DNA of 64,000 bases from Hypoxylon rubiginosum (GCA_902806565.1 CADCXA010000067.1:310001-374000), one strand, 5' to 3'. Positions 45,564 through 56,994 are shown, counted from the stretch's first letter. Numbers and translations are program-made. Notes: a model not told the origin generated them from the sequence alone.

Positions 45564-46001
45564 AATAAAAACCCATGACAATTCCAAGGCAGCTTATCTT
45601 AATCCTACCCCGATCCGACCGCTTTCCCCCGGTTGGTCCCCCCATGTCTTCCTGTAGGAACCCCACAGCTTCTCCCCAATCCGAGATCCACGATAACGAA
45701 TGTCTCTCCTCTTAGAGATACGGTACATCCTCATTGGGTATTCGAGATAGGGAACCATACAGCTTCGGACCCGGGGCTCGGAGCAAACAAGGACCTAGAT
45801 TGCAGATGGCAGGCGATGTCCGTCCGGCAGCAACCAGCCCATACGTGAATAGACCTGACATAAACAACGTTACAATACTAATCGGTAGATAAATAAATAG
45901 GTCTCGTCTTTGTCATCCTCGACCATCACGTCCGGGACGTTAGATCCCACCTAGCATACTTCCCATGAGGCCATGACTAGATACTAGATGAGCCAGCCAC
46001 G

Positions 46002-48267
46002 ATGTTCCTAGTTAAACTTCTGCGAGTGGCAGTCGGCGCCGGTCCCATCGACACGCCGCCGACGTATCGACCGGACCTAGTCACATCCGGCAGTGCCCAA
46101 GAGCCGAGAGGAGAGACTAGCCAAGCCCAAATTGAGGTCGACGTTGAGAAGGAGAGAGCTACCAGTGTTCCCGTCGAGGCGGGCACGGTAGCAATTGAGG
46201 CTTCACAGGCTATCTGGGGTAGGAAAGGTCGATGGCTCATCATTGCTGGGTAAGTCGGGTCCAGAAAGAAAAGTGGCGTCTCTAGAGGACGTTCGAGATG
46301 AGAAAAGAAAGAGAAAAGCGAAAAAGGCTAACATTTCTAGTCTATGTCTGATTATGATCATATAGTAAGATAACTTAGCATGGCGAAAGTAGATTAAAGA
46401 CAATTAACCTAGAGACGGATGTAGTGAGATCGACAACAGCACCGTCTACATCTACCGCAACTACGCCTCCTCCGAATTCGAGGAGCTCTCCAAGCTCGCC
46501 ACCCTCAGCACCGCCAGCACCATCATATTCGCGGTCGCGAAGCCGCCCTTCGCCAAGCTGTCCAACGTCGTCGGCCGCGGAGGCACGTACCTGATCGCCA
46601 TCGGCTTCTACATCCTGGCCTACATCGTCATGGCGTCCGCCCGGACGTTCAGCGCGTACGCCGCCGGCTCCGTCTTCTACGCCGTCGGCCAGTCGGCCAC
46701 CAACCTGATGAACGACGTCGTGATCGCCGACCTCACGACGGCCCGCTACCGGGCCTTCGCCATCGCCCTCTCGTTCTGGCCCTTCCTCGTCACGCCGTGG
46801 ACGGCCGCCTTCATCGTCGCCAGCGTCACGGCGCCTACGGGTATCGGCTGGCGGTGGGGCATCGGCATGCTCGCTATCCTCATGCCGTTCTGTGCGAGTT
46901 TTATCGTTACGACCTTGTTGTACTACCAGGCGAAAGCCGAGAAGGAGGGTCTTGCACCCAAACCTAAGGTCTCCCTTTACGAGTTCTGCTCGCAGATCGA
47001 TCTCGGCGGTGTTATATTGTTTGTGGGTGGCCTGACCCTTCTCCTCATACCAATGACGCTTGCTGCTACGACGCCGTCGAGCTGGAGGACCCCGTGGATC
47101 GACGCGCTCATCGCACTTGGGGTGCTGTTGCTCATCGCTCTTCCTTTCTACGAGCACTATCTCGCTAAGCATCCCGTGGTCCCTCCTCGCTATTTTGCTA
47201 ATCGCACAATCTTCCTATGCTGTCTGCTTATCGCGATGGATAATGTTGGGTTCTCTGCGACGCGTAAGATATCCTTTCCCCTTTCTCTCTGCCCACGCCA
47301 TGCTGCTATTATACGAAGTGACGCCCCGATTATTATGTTACCATCTACGTACGAGATTCGTCAGGGAGGAGTAATAATTGCTAAATTAAGAGAATCCCAG
47401 ACACGTACATCTACGCCTGGGTCACGGTAGCACGTGGTCTAGCGGCCCGAGATGCTACCTTTTTCACCTGTAAGTCGACGCTTGCTCCGTCACCAGGAGC
47501 CACTCCTTTTGTTCTTATTAAATGCTGACGTGGCGCGAGATACCAATGGGGTGACGCAGTGTCTAGTCGCCATCATTATCGGACTAGCGATGGCCAAGAC
47601 TAGGCGGTATAAATGGGTTTGCGTGTCAGGCGCCGTCATACGCTTGATCGGGTACGGTGTAATGCTCCGCCTCCGTGGCTCGGAAAACAGCATCGCGGAG
47701 ATCACCGTGGTACAGCTGATCCAGGGCATCGGCAGCGGCATGGTCGGATCGACTCTACTCATTCCAGCCCAGGTCGTCGTTACTCACTCCGAAATGCCTC
47801 AGATGACGGCGTTAATTGTTTGTTTTGCTTTCGTCGGCGGAAGCGTTGGTTCGTGTATTGCCGGTGGTATATATACGGGCACCATAGAATCCGAGCTATG
47901 GCATTACCTCGGCAGCAGTGCGACAGCAGAAACCGTAGCTTCGTTAGCGAATTCCATCACTGGAGTATTGCCCGAATGGGGAACTCCTGACAGGACAGCT
48001 CTCAATTTTGCGGTACGTTTTCTTCCTCTGTCAACCCCCTTCTCTCCTTTTTGGAACCACCTTAGTAGCTTATTACGCGATGCTCATCCCATGATAGTTT
48101 ACCGAAGTCATGAAGTATATGACATATGCGGCCGTCGTCCCTTCGTCCATCGCTCTTATCGGGTCACTTTTTATGCCTAATTATGAACTGCCGTAAGTGT
48201 GCCCCTTTCTGAGGAAGCGGAAGTGAACTAATAGGCCACTAGTGATAAGAACAATCTGGTAGAGTAG
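46002..48267 (+). CDS. Siderophore-iron transporter (SIT/ARN family MFS)
   Basis: Seven exons: 46002-46249, 46341-46364 (24 nt), 46425-47263, 47401-47469, 47540-48012, 48098-48192, 48243-48267; 590 residues, as expected for 14-TMS siderophore transporters. The cytosolic N-terminus is about 75 residues. TM1 is LIIAGLCLIMIIYEIDNSTVYIY, assembled from three exons. Next come LATLSTASTIIFAVAKPPFAKLSNVVGRG, QSATNLMNDVVIADLT and ARDATFFTYTNGVTQC, all recognisable family strings. It imports ferric siderophores into the cell. The first 450 bp of exon 3 are exceptionally rich in C-ending codons and the rest is not. The frames antisense to it are shadows of this bias. Confidence 0.92.
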
Positions 48268-48428
48268 GTAACGAATATGCAAGGCGATGCCACTAGATTA
48301 GATTGTTGATTCTGGCAAATATCGAGTAGATGCTGTCATACTTGTATGGAATACGAATACTCGGATGGAAAAACTATTAGCGTTTATAAAGCAAAAGTGG
48401 GCGTGATATCACGACTCCTTCTGGATCG

Positions 48429-50519
48429 TCAGATGGTCAACATCGGTTCCACATTCCATCTCGTCTTAGATAACTCATGAGATACCATCGATAGTTCGTC
48501 TCCAACTTTCGGATACGTGTCGTCGAATGGGTAGTAGTCCGGCTCGCAAGTCGTCCCCGGGTCTGGGAGTGTGCCGTTTTGGAAGTAAGATTTTATGTAG
48601 CCAGCTGTGCAACTAGAAGCCGCCGAGAGACTTGTGTGCTGCAGGAATCTAAATTAGCCATAGATCTTCGGAGACCTAACCCCAGGGGTTTCATGAAAGA
48701 CCTTGCTTACGCCATATGAGTTCTGTATTAAGACGATAGAGCCCGGGAACCCTTCCGAATTGTTTCTCGCGCTGATGAGTGGCGATACGTTATCGGCTAT
48801 ATTAGCCACGTAAAGAATCGGATGACTCGTGTTGCCCCCAAACGGCCCAGTATACCTCCATTTCGGCCTGATCTTCCTGCCTACGCAAGCTAGCCTGAAG
48901 AGAGCGTTGACATCGCCGGCCGCGGAGCTGATCTGCATGAGCTCCTCAACAAATGCGGCAAAATCCTCGACAGTATCTTCCATTGGCGGCGAGTCCGCGC
49001 AAAGGATTGCCGGGAACGCGTCGGCATTACCTTCCTCCAGCCTCGGTACGTTAGGTGGGATCGCCTCAATTGAGCATATAGGGGGTGTGGAATTCTCCGA
49101 CTTCATTAGTTGGTAAAAAGGTACACCGTCTCCGTCTTCTAGGGCCTTCAGAACCTTGGCCAAAGTTTTGAACATGAAGACTGGACGATATAGCGCGGCG
49201 GAGATTAATCGCTTGAGATGAGACCAGGTGATGAGTTGAGGCATGTCTGGCCCGGACTGGGTGGCCGAGACGATGATGGGATACTTCCGGATACGGGCGA
49301 GGAGACTTTGGAGTCGCTCTTCTATAGCTGCCGGGGTCGAAGCGTAGAAATCACAGCTGGACGGGCCGGCCTTATGGCAATACTCATAAAAAGCTTCCAT
49401 AACCTTGTCCGTGTCGTGCAAAAAGTTGACGTACGTATGCCAGTGCCACTCCCGGTAGTCAACATTGCCTGCGCACACTAGAGTTAGTCTTACAAAGCAG
49501 CTAGCCGGGTCAAAGATGCCGCCCTTACCGTCACTAACGAGTCTTTCGACTTTATCCGGATACATCGCGGCGAATACCTATAGCGTCCAAAGTCAGCACT
49601 GCCGGCTTCCGCGAGGAGAATTGTAAGTGCAAAATAGAGACTCTATCTGGGACAGCGCCGACGGTAAGGGAGGAAGGCGAAATCTTTAGGTTGAGGGACT
49701 ACGCACGCCACCTAGAATCGTCCCGTAACTGAAACCCCAATACTTGAGTTTTTCCTGTCCGGTCTGGTGTAAAATCTCGAGCAAGTCTCTTGCGTGTGAA
49801 GCGGTACTAATGTGCGACAGCAAGCTTGAGCTGTTCATGTTCCGCTCACAAGCCTCAGAGAAGGCAGTGGCTCGCGCAAAGGCGTCAGAGATGACCCCCG
49901 GGTGCGCGTTGACCACACCTACGTCTTGCAGCGCCCAGAGGCGACTCTTCTCCGGTGAGTCCCAGCACTCGACGCGAGGAACGGATGCGCCAATACCCCT
50001 GGGGTCAAAAGAAATAATGTCGTGATTCTTGCCCGCAATGGTCTGCAGAAGCGCACCACGATCGGTAAGGGCATAGACACCCGAGCCTCCTGGTCCCCCA
50101 GGATTAAAGAAGATGGGCCCCTTATAGTCGTCGAGCTCGGTAGCTCTGAGGCGGATGACGGCCAGGACGACTCGCTCGTGTGCGTCATCAGATGGGTTAA
50201 GCCAGTCCATCGGCACATCGAGCCTCGCACAATCGTACGTATCATTGTAGCAGCGCTGCCACTGCAGGGACGTGCTGGGTTCAATGTCGCTCCATTTCCA
50301 GTCTTTTCGAGTCGTGTTTTCCGGCATGAGGTTTGTCCCGCGGCCGATGATACACATTCCATTTAGCTGATAGGCCAGGAATAACAACCCGAGAAGCCCG
50401 ACGACTGTAGTAGTCGCTGTTTTATAGGACTGCCATCGCGATGTCGCCCAAGCTCTTCCAGGTGGCGGAGATAGGACACCTTGCCCTCCTTTAGCGGGCA
50501 ATGGGTAAAGCAGCGTCAT
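48429..50519 (-). CDS. Membrane-anchored alpha/beta hydrolase, TAP-like (S33-type)
   Basis: Exons 50519-49707, 49577-49529, 49468-48711 and 48638-48429 give 609 residues. A hydrophobic anchor (about 40-60, TTTVVGLLGLLFLAYQL) precedes the hydrolase. The oxyanion loop is FFNPGGPGGSG. The nucleophile is S264 in GFSYGT, D513 is in NIADNVSP and H541 in GHTSL, the C-terminal TAP-like module. The His is the first codon of the last exon, so splicing completes the triad. Family members are tripeptidyl or prolyl peptidases or esterases. The anchor suggests a lumenal or extracellular active site. An upstream frame starting at 50698 (MDIIAVSS) does not join in phase, so ATG 50519 was chosen. It is convergent with the siderophore transporter (161 bp between stops). 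Confidence 0.86.
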
Positions 50520-51019
50520 TCTGATGAACGGCAATGAGCGCTCGGGATCATCGCGGACGCTAGAGAAAATGTGCAAATAGAGTGTAGCTGAACAGCTGAA
50601 CTACAGCAAAAGGCGGAGAGGGGGGAAGCCCTTGCCGATGGAGATAGCCTACCCTTGGCGGCGAAGGCCGTGATAGACGAGACGGCAATGATGTCCATCT
50701 CTATTCTGCCGCTACGAAGTACAGGATCTCTTATCAGTCATATCTGCAAGGGATTGGACAGCTTGGTAGGGTGGACAACACTTATCAATGGTAACCTGGC
50801 TAGGTACATAGGTACCTACACTTGGATATGTTATGTATCTCTAGAGTCTAGACATGCATGAAAAGCATATGAAAAATAAATTACGGTTTAAATGCATGAA
50901 TATGAGACATTGCTTCTCGCGGTACGTTACGTAATTTAGGGAATACTTTCTGCTCCATAGATCCGAGGTGAATTACGAGATGTTACGTCAAAAATTCAAA
51001 AATAAAATAAATTCATCCA

Positions 51020-52581
51020 TCAGTCCCTATTCCGCGAATTTCCTTTCGACTTTTTCCTCCCAAGACCTTCTGAAATAATCTCGGTAAATGCGCCCTTCTT
51101 CCTCAGAGGATCTACCTGATCTAGGACGTAGTCATCCATATAATGATTGGTTTTCTTTTCCACCGGTGCTATCTCTGCTAGCCGGCTTTGGCTCGATTCG
51201 CTGCCTGCTCTGCTCGGGCATCTCTTCCACCTATTGCCGCCATCTTCGCTTTCAGTCTGTCGCAATTCAATCCCGTCGCCAACCTCATCCGGGAATATAT
51301 TCGACCGACGGTTCCTCGTCGTGATGGTAACCTCTCTCGTCACAAATATCTCGTCGATTTGAGCTTTCAAACTAGGCCAGAAGATAGGCACCGATGCGCA
51401 AATAGAGGCTACGTTAACTTCCAGCGCTCCGAGCATGATGCTTATGGGACTGTACCACGTCGGATCGAATGTTGGACTCGTTGTCGCACGGTGCTCGATA
51501 ATCGTCACAAGGCGCCATATCGTTAAACCGTTCACGCTTTTAAAGATTAGCATCTGTGAAAAGTAGGTACCCAGGTAGGCATAAAACCAGGTATTCACAT
51601 ACACTGCGCCCATGATAACCAACCCAGCCAACCCAAACTTGGTCCGTCGTACCGTGTCTCGCTGAAAGTAAAGCGGCACGGGAATCGCAAACACTATCAT
51701 ATCCAATATCGTGTTTCCGGCGGTATGGGACACGTAAGTTGCGAAGAACTCGTTGGCGTTCGTCGAACCAAATGCGTAGCACGTCGAGTGATCGCCCATT
51801 GTCCAGTATCCAGATACCGGAAAGCAAGGCACCCATCCCATGAAAGAGTATACGGCACCCCAGAGGCCGACAATGACTAGCATCGCAATACAGGTCGTTC
51901 TCATGGCCCCGCCGTGGAAGACTCGCAGGTACTGGAATAGGAGAGACAGCTTGATTAGGGTCGTAGATACGTTGTACGATGCATTCGTTACGTAGAAGAC
52001 CTGGTGCTCGAAATGTAAGCATATGGCCACAAGTTGAGAGCTAAATGGTCACATCAGTATTCCTTACCTTCAGATACGATTGCATGTCGCTATATTTTAA
52101 TTCGACGAAGTGCCGCCCTAACCCATACCGAGGAGCTGGTGAGTGTTAGCGATCCGTCCAACATTTCTACTCCAAGCTCTACTCACCGATGCATAGTGAT
52201 ATCGCGCCAACCAAACCCCATATCTAACCCAAACCATCATTAGCTATCTATTCGTGGCCCGTGGTAACTGTGCCTTACAAGATATAATAAGATGAAAAGG
52301 TCGTCCCATCCTTTGGCGCGTACTACGAAAACCCGTATGTAAAGACGAGATAGTACACAGATGGAAGAGAGGCACTGGCATATGGACGTTAGACGCGGTA
52401 AAATCCCACCAGCAACAGCACTACTCACGAACATAGATGCCGTAGCGGTTTCGATAGCTCCTGGACGATTCCATGATGGAACTGGTTCGTCGAGATTGTT
52501 GTAAATCCCGATCCGATCTTGTAGCGTCTCCCCTTTAGCCATAATCTGCCGAATGACTTGGCGGGACCGTTTTAGGATCAT
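51020..52581 (-). CDS. Rhodopsin/PTH11-like seven-helix integral membrane protein (paralogue)
   Basis: Six exons, 52581-52429, 52374-52279, 52223-52187, 52135-52068, 52000-51603 and 51536-51020, give 422 residues. Motifs match the gene at 24889-26284: RLYIRVFVVRAKGWDD, APRYGLGRHF, VFYVTNASYNVSTTLIKLSLLFQYLRVF, WRLVTIIEHR, SVPIFWPSL and DQVDPLR near the end. Exon 2 is 96 nt in both genes, and two further junctions are at equivalent sites. This copy has two extra introns, at 52186-52136 and 52067-52001. Intron 51602-51537 is 66 nt with no in-frame stop, so it is easily misread as coding. ATG 52542 is an alternative start. The tail from about residue 310 is Ser/Arg-rich and cytosolic. Confidence 0.82.
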
Positions 52582-53431
52582 AACATTCTATGCGGTATAC
52601 TGGTGAGCTTTATTGGCAATATTGATGGGCTCGATGTTCGTTTGATTTCGAATATTCGCCGCTTCTCGGAGCACCTTTCGACGTGAATGGGCCCTTCAAG
52701 TTGGTTATTTCAGTGACAAGGAACGGAAATCGAGATTAACTCCGTTTGATGATAGTAGATCTTGAAGTGTTATAAAGACCCTCCCCATCTCCCTATTCGT
52801 TCTGGGGTAAGTGGTTATAAACGCTCGGGGACCGATCCAAACGCTCCCTGGCGAATCGAATGCATCTGAGTCAGGGATGATCCCTTTCCGTTGTGCTGCA
52901 CACATGGACGATCTGGACAGTAAGGCTGGCAAACCCACCGCAAACCCACTTCCTCTAGTCGCTATAATCACTGGTGAAGCAACACTAACGCTCGCTTCAA
53001 GTTTTTAAAATCTTTAGCACCGATCTAATACAGGGCTACCCCTATCTGGACCAAAACTTGGACATCAGTCAATAGTTTACGCATAAACAACGCTAGATGT
53101 TTACTACGACCATCGGCATCTAGCGTGGTCAACTAGTTAACGTGTTACCATTCAGCCTCGACACAAAGCTGCTTACATGTATCTTCGTAAGGTAGTCAGT
53201 TGCATTCCCGAACTGAGAAACCTTGTTCTTGGTAAAGACGATGTGATGCTGGGTAAGGAATACCTAGTTACTTATTCTTATAGTCTGTTTTACAAGTTAG
53301 AGTACACCCCTTATAACATAAGCCGTACTAGGGCTTCCTAATTCCTTAGGGCAGAGCAAAACACATATGTTTATTGTGAGTATTCCTATGGTGGGTTCCG
53401 AAGGTCTTTTGCATTTGTTCATAGCCTCTTA
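52582..53431. other. Intergenic, no gene supported
   Basis: AT-rich in 52990-53440. It holds the 3' flank of the PhyH gene and the leader of the rhodopsin-like gene. A minimal upstream frame ATG-TTA-TGA lies at 52586-52578 on the minus strand. Confidence 0.5.
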
Positions 53432-54731
53432 TTAGACTCCATCCCCAAATGAGTAGACATTTGTCCAGCGCTGCGAAATATGTGAGCAAAGCGTATCATT
53501 TAGGTTACGCAGGTATATTTCAAGGGCCTTACCTTATCATAGGGTCTCGACGAATTGACAAATCTCAGATCCGTGCCGAGGCGTATGATATTCTTCGGGT
53601 CTTTATTGATCGTCGAAGCATGGATCTTTCGCGCTGATCAGCCATCGTATTCCGTCATTCGGGATTCAGATCTTACCGTGTATGGCGTATGGAGAACCAC
53701 ATCGCCAGCCTCATATTCCGTGACGAGCCATCTTAGCCCACGATCTTCGGCGAATTCCTTGGGTCCGTCTGCGAGCAATCCTCCACTCATCATATTCTTG
53801 TTGAACGCATCCTTAGCCTCCTCTTCCGTCAACCCGGTCTGCTTAGCCTTGTTGAAGAAGTTCGTTTCTATCTCCCGACCTAGTACATGGCCATTCTCTA
53901 AATAGATTAGACCACCACCATCAAGAGCGATGTCCCCCATGGGAACCCACGCGGTCATGCTGGTGTCTTCGCCATGTCGCAGAAAGATCTGGTCGTAGTG
54001 TACACCGATTGCTTTGTTGTGCGGCGTGTTGTTTCTCAGCAGGGACCTAGCGAGGCTCAGAGTATCGTCGCCCCATCCCGTCAACTTGGCGATGAATGAA
54101 AGGAGTGCTGGGTGCTTGCAGAACTCGTCTTTGTACCAAGGTTCCGCATGAGCTTGTAACGCGAGATCGACGAATATTCCTCCGCGTGGGCGCCCATTCG
54201 CGTCAGTAGAGCCGGCACCTCTGCTACACATTAGCATATCTCTAGCAAAAACAATCCACCCCTTTTAATTGATGGTCGGCGACGACGAGACGCTTAATAA
54301 ATCGCCACTGTGAGAAGGCCATATCGGGATATCGAATAATGGATGAAACATCACGTACTACGGCTGGTTAGCGAGAAAAGGTTAAACCCTCTGAGAAAAG
54401 GATTTCTCAATTTCGATAAGTCACTTACCATGCCTGGGAAATCCAGCTTGTCTTTCTCGCCATCAAATATTCCATCGACGGGAAGTGTGTCAGCGGCTAG
54501 GACACCGCTAGGAGCCAGAAGGGTAAAATATGCCTCCCGAGCTTTGAGGACATCGTCACGCGGTAAGAGACCCTTGAGGAAAAGGTAGCCATCCCGTTCA
54601 AATCGCTGACGTAAATCATCCAAAGGCTCACTCGGGGAAGAGGGTTGAAGAAAGCCAACCCCTTCCGGGCTTAATAAGCCGTCATTAACATAGAGGGAAG
54701 TAGATGGTCGTGGTGTTGTAGCGTGCGGCAT
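53432..54731 (-). CDS. Phytanoyl-CoA dioxygenase (PhyH) family protein, one intron apparently a stwintron
   Basis: Exons 54731-54430, 54220-53677, 53625-53533 and 53470-53432 give 325 residues. Fe(II)/2-oxoglutarate oxygenase landmarks: GVHYD with H175 and D177 as the HxD pair, distal H284 in IHAST, and R297 (or R303) in IIRLGTDLRF for 2-oxoglutarate. SLLRNNTPHNKAIG, GGGLIYLENGH and the C-terminal WTNVYSFGDG fit the fungal PhyH group. The distal His and the Arg are in exon 3, so the open frame ending at 53638 is truncated by intron read-through. Interval 54429-54221 needs two-step splicing to give LDFPGIGAGSTD. Substrate unknown; members hydroxylate fatty acyl-CoA or secondary metabolites. 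No biosynthetic cluster is seen nearby. Confidence 0.85.
54221..54429 (-). other. Putative [D1,2] spliceosomal twin intron (stwintron) in the PhyH gene
   Basis: Minus strand. Exon 1 ends GGC AT at 54430. G54429 would be the outer donor's first base. An inner intron 54428-54358 (71 nt; donor GTAAGT, branch-like CGCTAACC, acceptor CCGTAG) is followed by TACGTG. After inner removal, the outer intron (138 nt) has donor GTACGT, branch-like TGCTAATG and acceptor GTAGCAG at 54221. The joined codon ATA gives FPGIGAG, the expected family sequence. A single GTAAGT-to-CAG splice is out of phase by one base, and no other acceptor here gives the right phase. Confidence 0.75.
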
Positions 54732-55333
54732 GGTGTCTCTAACTCCAGAGCAAGAAAAGAAGACTAGAGTGGTAGAGTGATATTCAAATCTACCAAGAGG
54801 TCAGAAGATTACAGCGAGAGGAAGTGAACATGAAAAGGAATCTACATGATTACCCCCGCCCGTCAAGTCTAGCTACCGTTGTCGGCGACTAAGAAGACAT
54901 GCGATCAATGATGGGCTCCATCGTAAGGTCACGATTCGGTTCTCGGTGCTTTGATGTAACGAATACCTGTCCGACCGACGATCCTAACGATATCGGGGAA
55001 GTGTCACAAGCGAGGAGACAAGCTTCTCTCATTTGATAATATTCCGAATACAACTATGCATCAAGGGTGAGCTTCTCCAAAGTTACCAGCTGCCAGCGGG
55101 GAAATGCTACTCCCCACAGCCATGCACTGGGGTCGCCGCTGGGGTTAGGAGTGAGGAGAACTACCTAGGTAAGCTTCAGTCAGTCAGCATTCCCTGTCCG
55201 ATAGAGTATTACGAAGGAGGGGGCGTGGGTGTGTTCAACTCGCGCAAGTAGCACTGCCTTTAGTCTTGTTTAAAAGAGAGAGCTACACGCTCGTCCCAAA
55301 GATCTCATAAGCTTTTCATAAACTAAAGGCAAT
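54732..55333. promoter_or_regulatory. Divergent promoter region of PhyH and sugar-porter genes
   Basis: The start codons at 54731 (minus) and 55334 (plus) diverge across 602 bp. ACCTAGGTAAGC occurs at 55163-55174. Nothing else is recognisable. Confidence 0.45.
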
Positions 55334-56994
55334 ATGTTCGAGATAAAGCAGACCGAACCAATCCGTCGACCGGCCGGTGAAGCTGGGCGGCGTCCTGCGA
55401 ACCTGCGTTATGTGTACCTCCTCACTGCGTTCGTTTCGATCGGCGCGCTGCTTTTCGGATACGGTGAGCTCGACTCCGTAGACTCTTATCCTTAGTATTG
55501 ACGGTATCATCCAGACCAGGGAGTCATGGGCGTTATCGTGGCGGACAGTCGATGGATCTCGTCTATGAAACCGGCGAACAGCTGGGTAACTGGGGCGGTA
55601 GTATCTCTGTACGACATCGGATGCCTGATCGGCGCCCTGTCCATAGGCTTCATGGCCGACCACTACGGCCGCGAGCGGACGCTGTCGATCGCCTGCGTGG
55701 TGTTCGTCGTCGGCGCGGTGCTGCAGTCGGCATCCTATACCATCACGTCCATCACGATCGGCCGCGTCATCCTGGGGTTCGGCGTGGGCACCTGCGCCGG
55801 CGGCGTCCCTCTGTACGTGTCCGAGATCGCGCCGGCGGGGCTCCGGGGTCGCATCATCGGGATAGAGCAGATGATCCTCTGCTTCGGAGAGCTGATTGCG
55901 TTCTGGCTGAACTACGGGTTCAACTTCCTCGAGACCCCCGACTGGTGGCGCATTCCCCTCGCCATCCAGATCGTACCGGCGGTCGTCTTGGCGATTGGCT
56001 GTTGGTTCTGGGTCCCGCCCAGTCCCCGTTGGTTGGTCCAGCAAGACAGGCACCAGTGCGCTCGCGAAGTACTCGCGCAACTCCACGGCGATGAGGCGGC
56101 CGACCTGCAAATGGCCGAGATAGCTCAGGAGGTGGCCTTCGAGAAGGCCGTAGCTACGGCGACATGGGCCGACATGTTCAAAACACCTGTATTACGAGTT
56201 ACGCTGCTTGCGATGGGTGTGCAGTTTTTCCAGCAGATTACGGGAACCAATTCGATCCTCTACTACACCGTAAATGATTATTCCCCCTTTCGTGCACATT
56301 GTATTGCTGTTTTGTTGCTAAAACTTCGTTAGCCGTCACTTTTCGAGCGCGGGGGAATTACAGACCCGAAAACTGCAAATCTTGCTACAGGAGGAGTCGG
56401 TGTCGTCCTATTCGTCTTCGCTTGGGTGCCCATCTTCCTATTCGACCGGCTCGGGCGCAAGACGTGGCTGCAGATCGGTCTGGTCGGGATGTGCGGTGCC
56501 ATGGTAGGCATCACGGTGTTGCAGTGGCACGCCGAAGGACACCCGGGCGACAGTGGGAACTACGCCATTGTTGCTTTTCCGTACCTCTTTTACGTCTTCT
56601 TCAACATAAGCTGGGGCGTCGGGAGCTGGACCTATGCGACGGAGATATTTCCAGTCATGTACCGAGCGAAAGGCAACGCACTCTCGACAGCAAGCCTCTG
56701 GCTTAGCTGCTACGTGGTTGCGCAAGCAAGCCCTCCGATAGCATCGGCCATCGGTTGGGGGCTATATATCATCTACTCTTGCATTTGCGTGGTGGCGTTC
56801 GTGTTCGTACGATACGCAATGGGTAAGTGTCTCGTAACCTGTTTTCCAATTAGGCAGGCAGCTAACGACATTCAGTGGAAACAAAGGGGAAGACTCTTGA
56901 AGAAATGTCTGCCTTATTTGGTATCGAAAGCACGTTAGCAAGGAGAAGTGCAATGGACATGGATAGAAAAGCCAACGTTGTTCATGACGAGTAA
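55334..56994 (+). CDS. MFS sugar porter (hexose transporter-like)
   Basis: Exons 55334-55463, 55515-56269, 56333-56822 and 56876-56994 give 497 residues. TM1 ends FGYDQGVMG (D44, spanning the first splice). Also present: DHYGRERT after TM2, GRVILGFGVGTCAGGVPLYVSEIAP, then PPSPRWLVQ at 211-219 where the family has PESPRWL. FFQQITGTNSILYYTPSLF in TM7 crosses the second splice, LFDRLGRKT follows TM8, and VETKGKTLEEMSALFG replaces the usual PETKG. These are the sugar-porter signatures (sugar/H+ symport at the plasma membrane). Two signature glutamate or proline positions are altered, which may affect the gate or the substrate. The unspliced first frame has a premature end in intron 2. Confidence 0.9.

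Noticed and set aside
46375..47172. 265-codon open frame on the minus strand within the siderophore transporter
   Set aside because: It lies antisense to a GC3-rich coding exon, has low-complexity Arg/Gly/Asp-rich composition and no motif. It is a shadow of the bias.
50516..50698. Upstream exon (MDIIAVSS...) for the TAP-like hydrolase
   Set aside because: Its splice to the acceptor before GTCCGCGATG is out of phase; ATG 50519 gives a complete protein.
54211..54429. Frameshift or pseudogene reading of the PhyH gene
   Set aside because: All catalytic residues and four exons are intact, and the one-base discrepancy disappears with two-step splicing.
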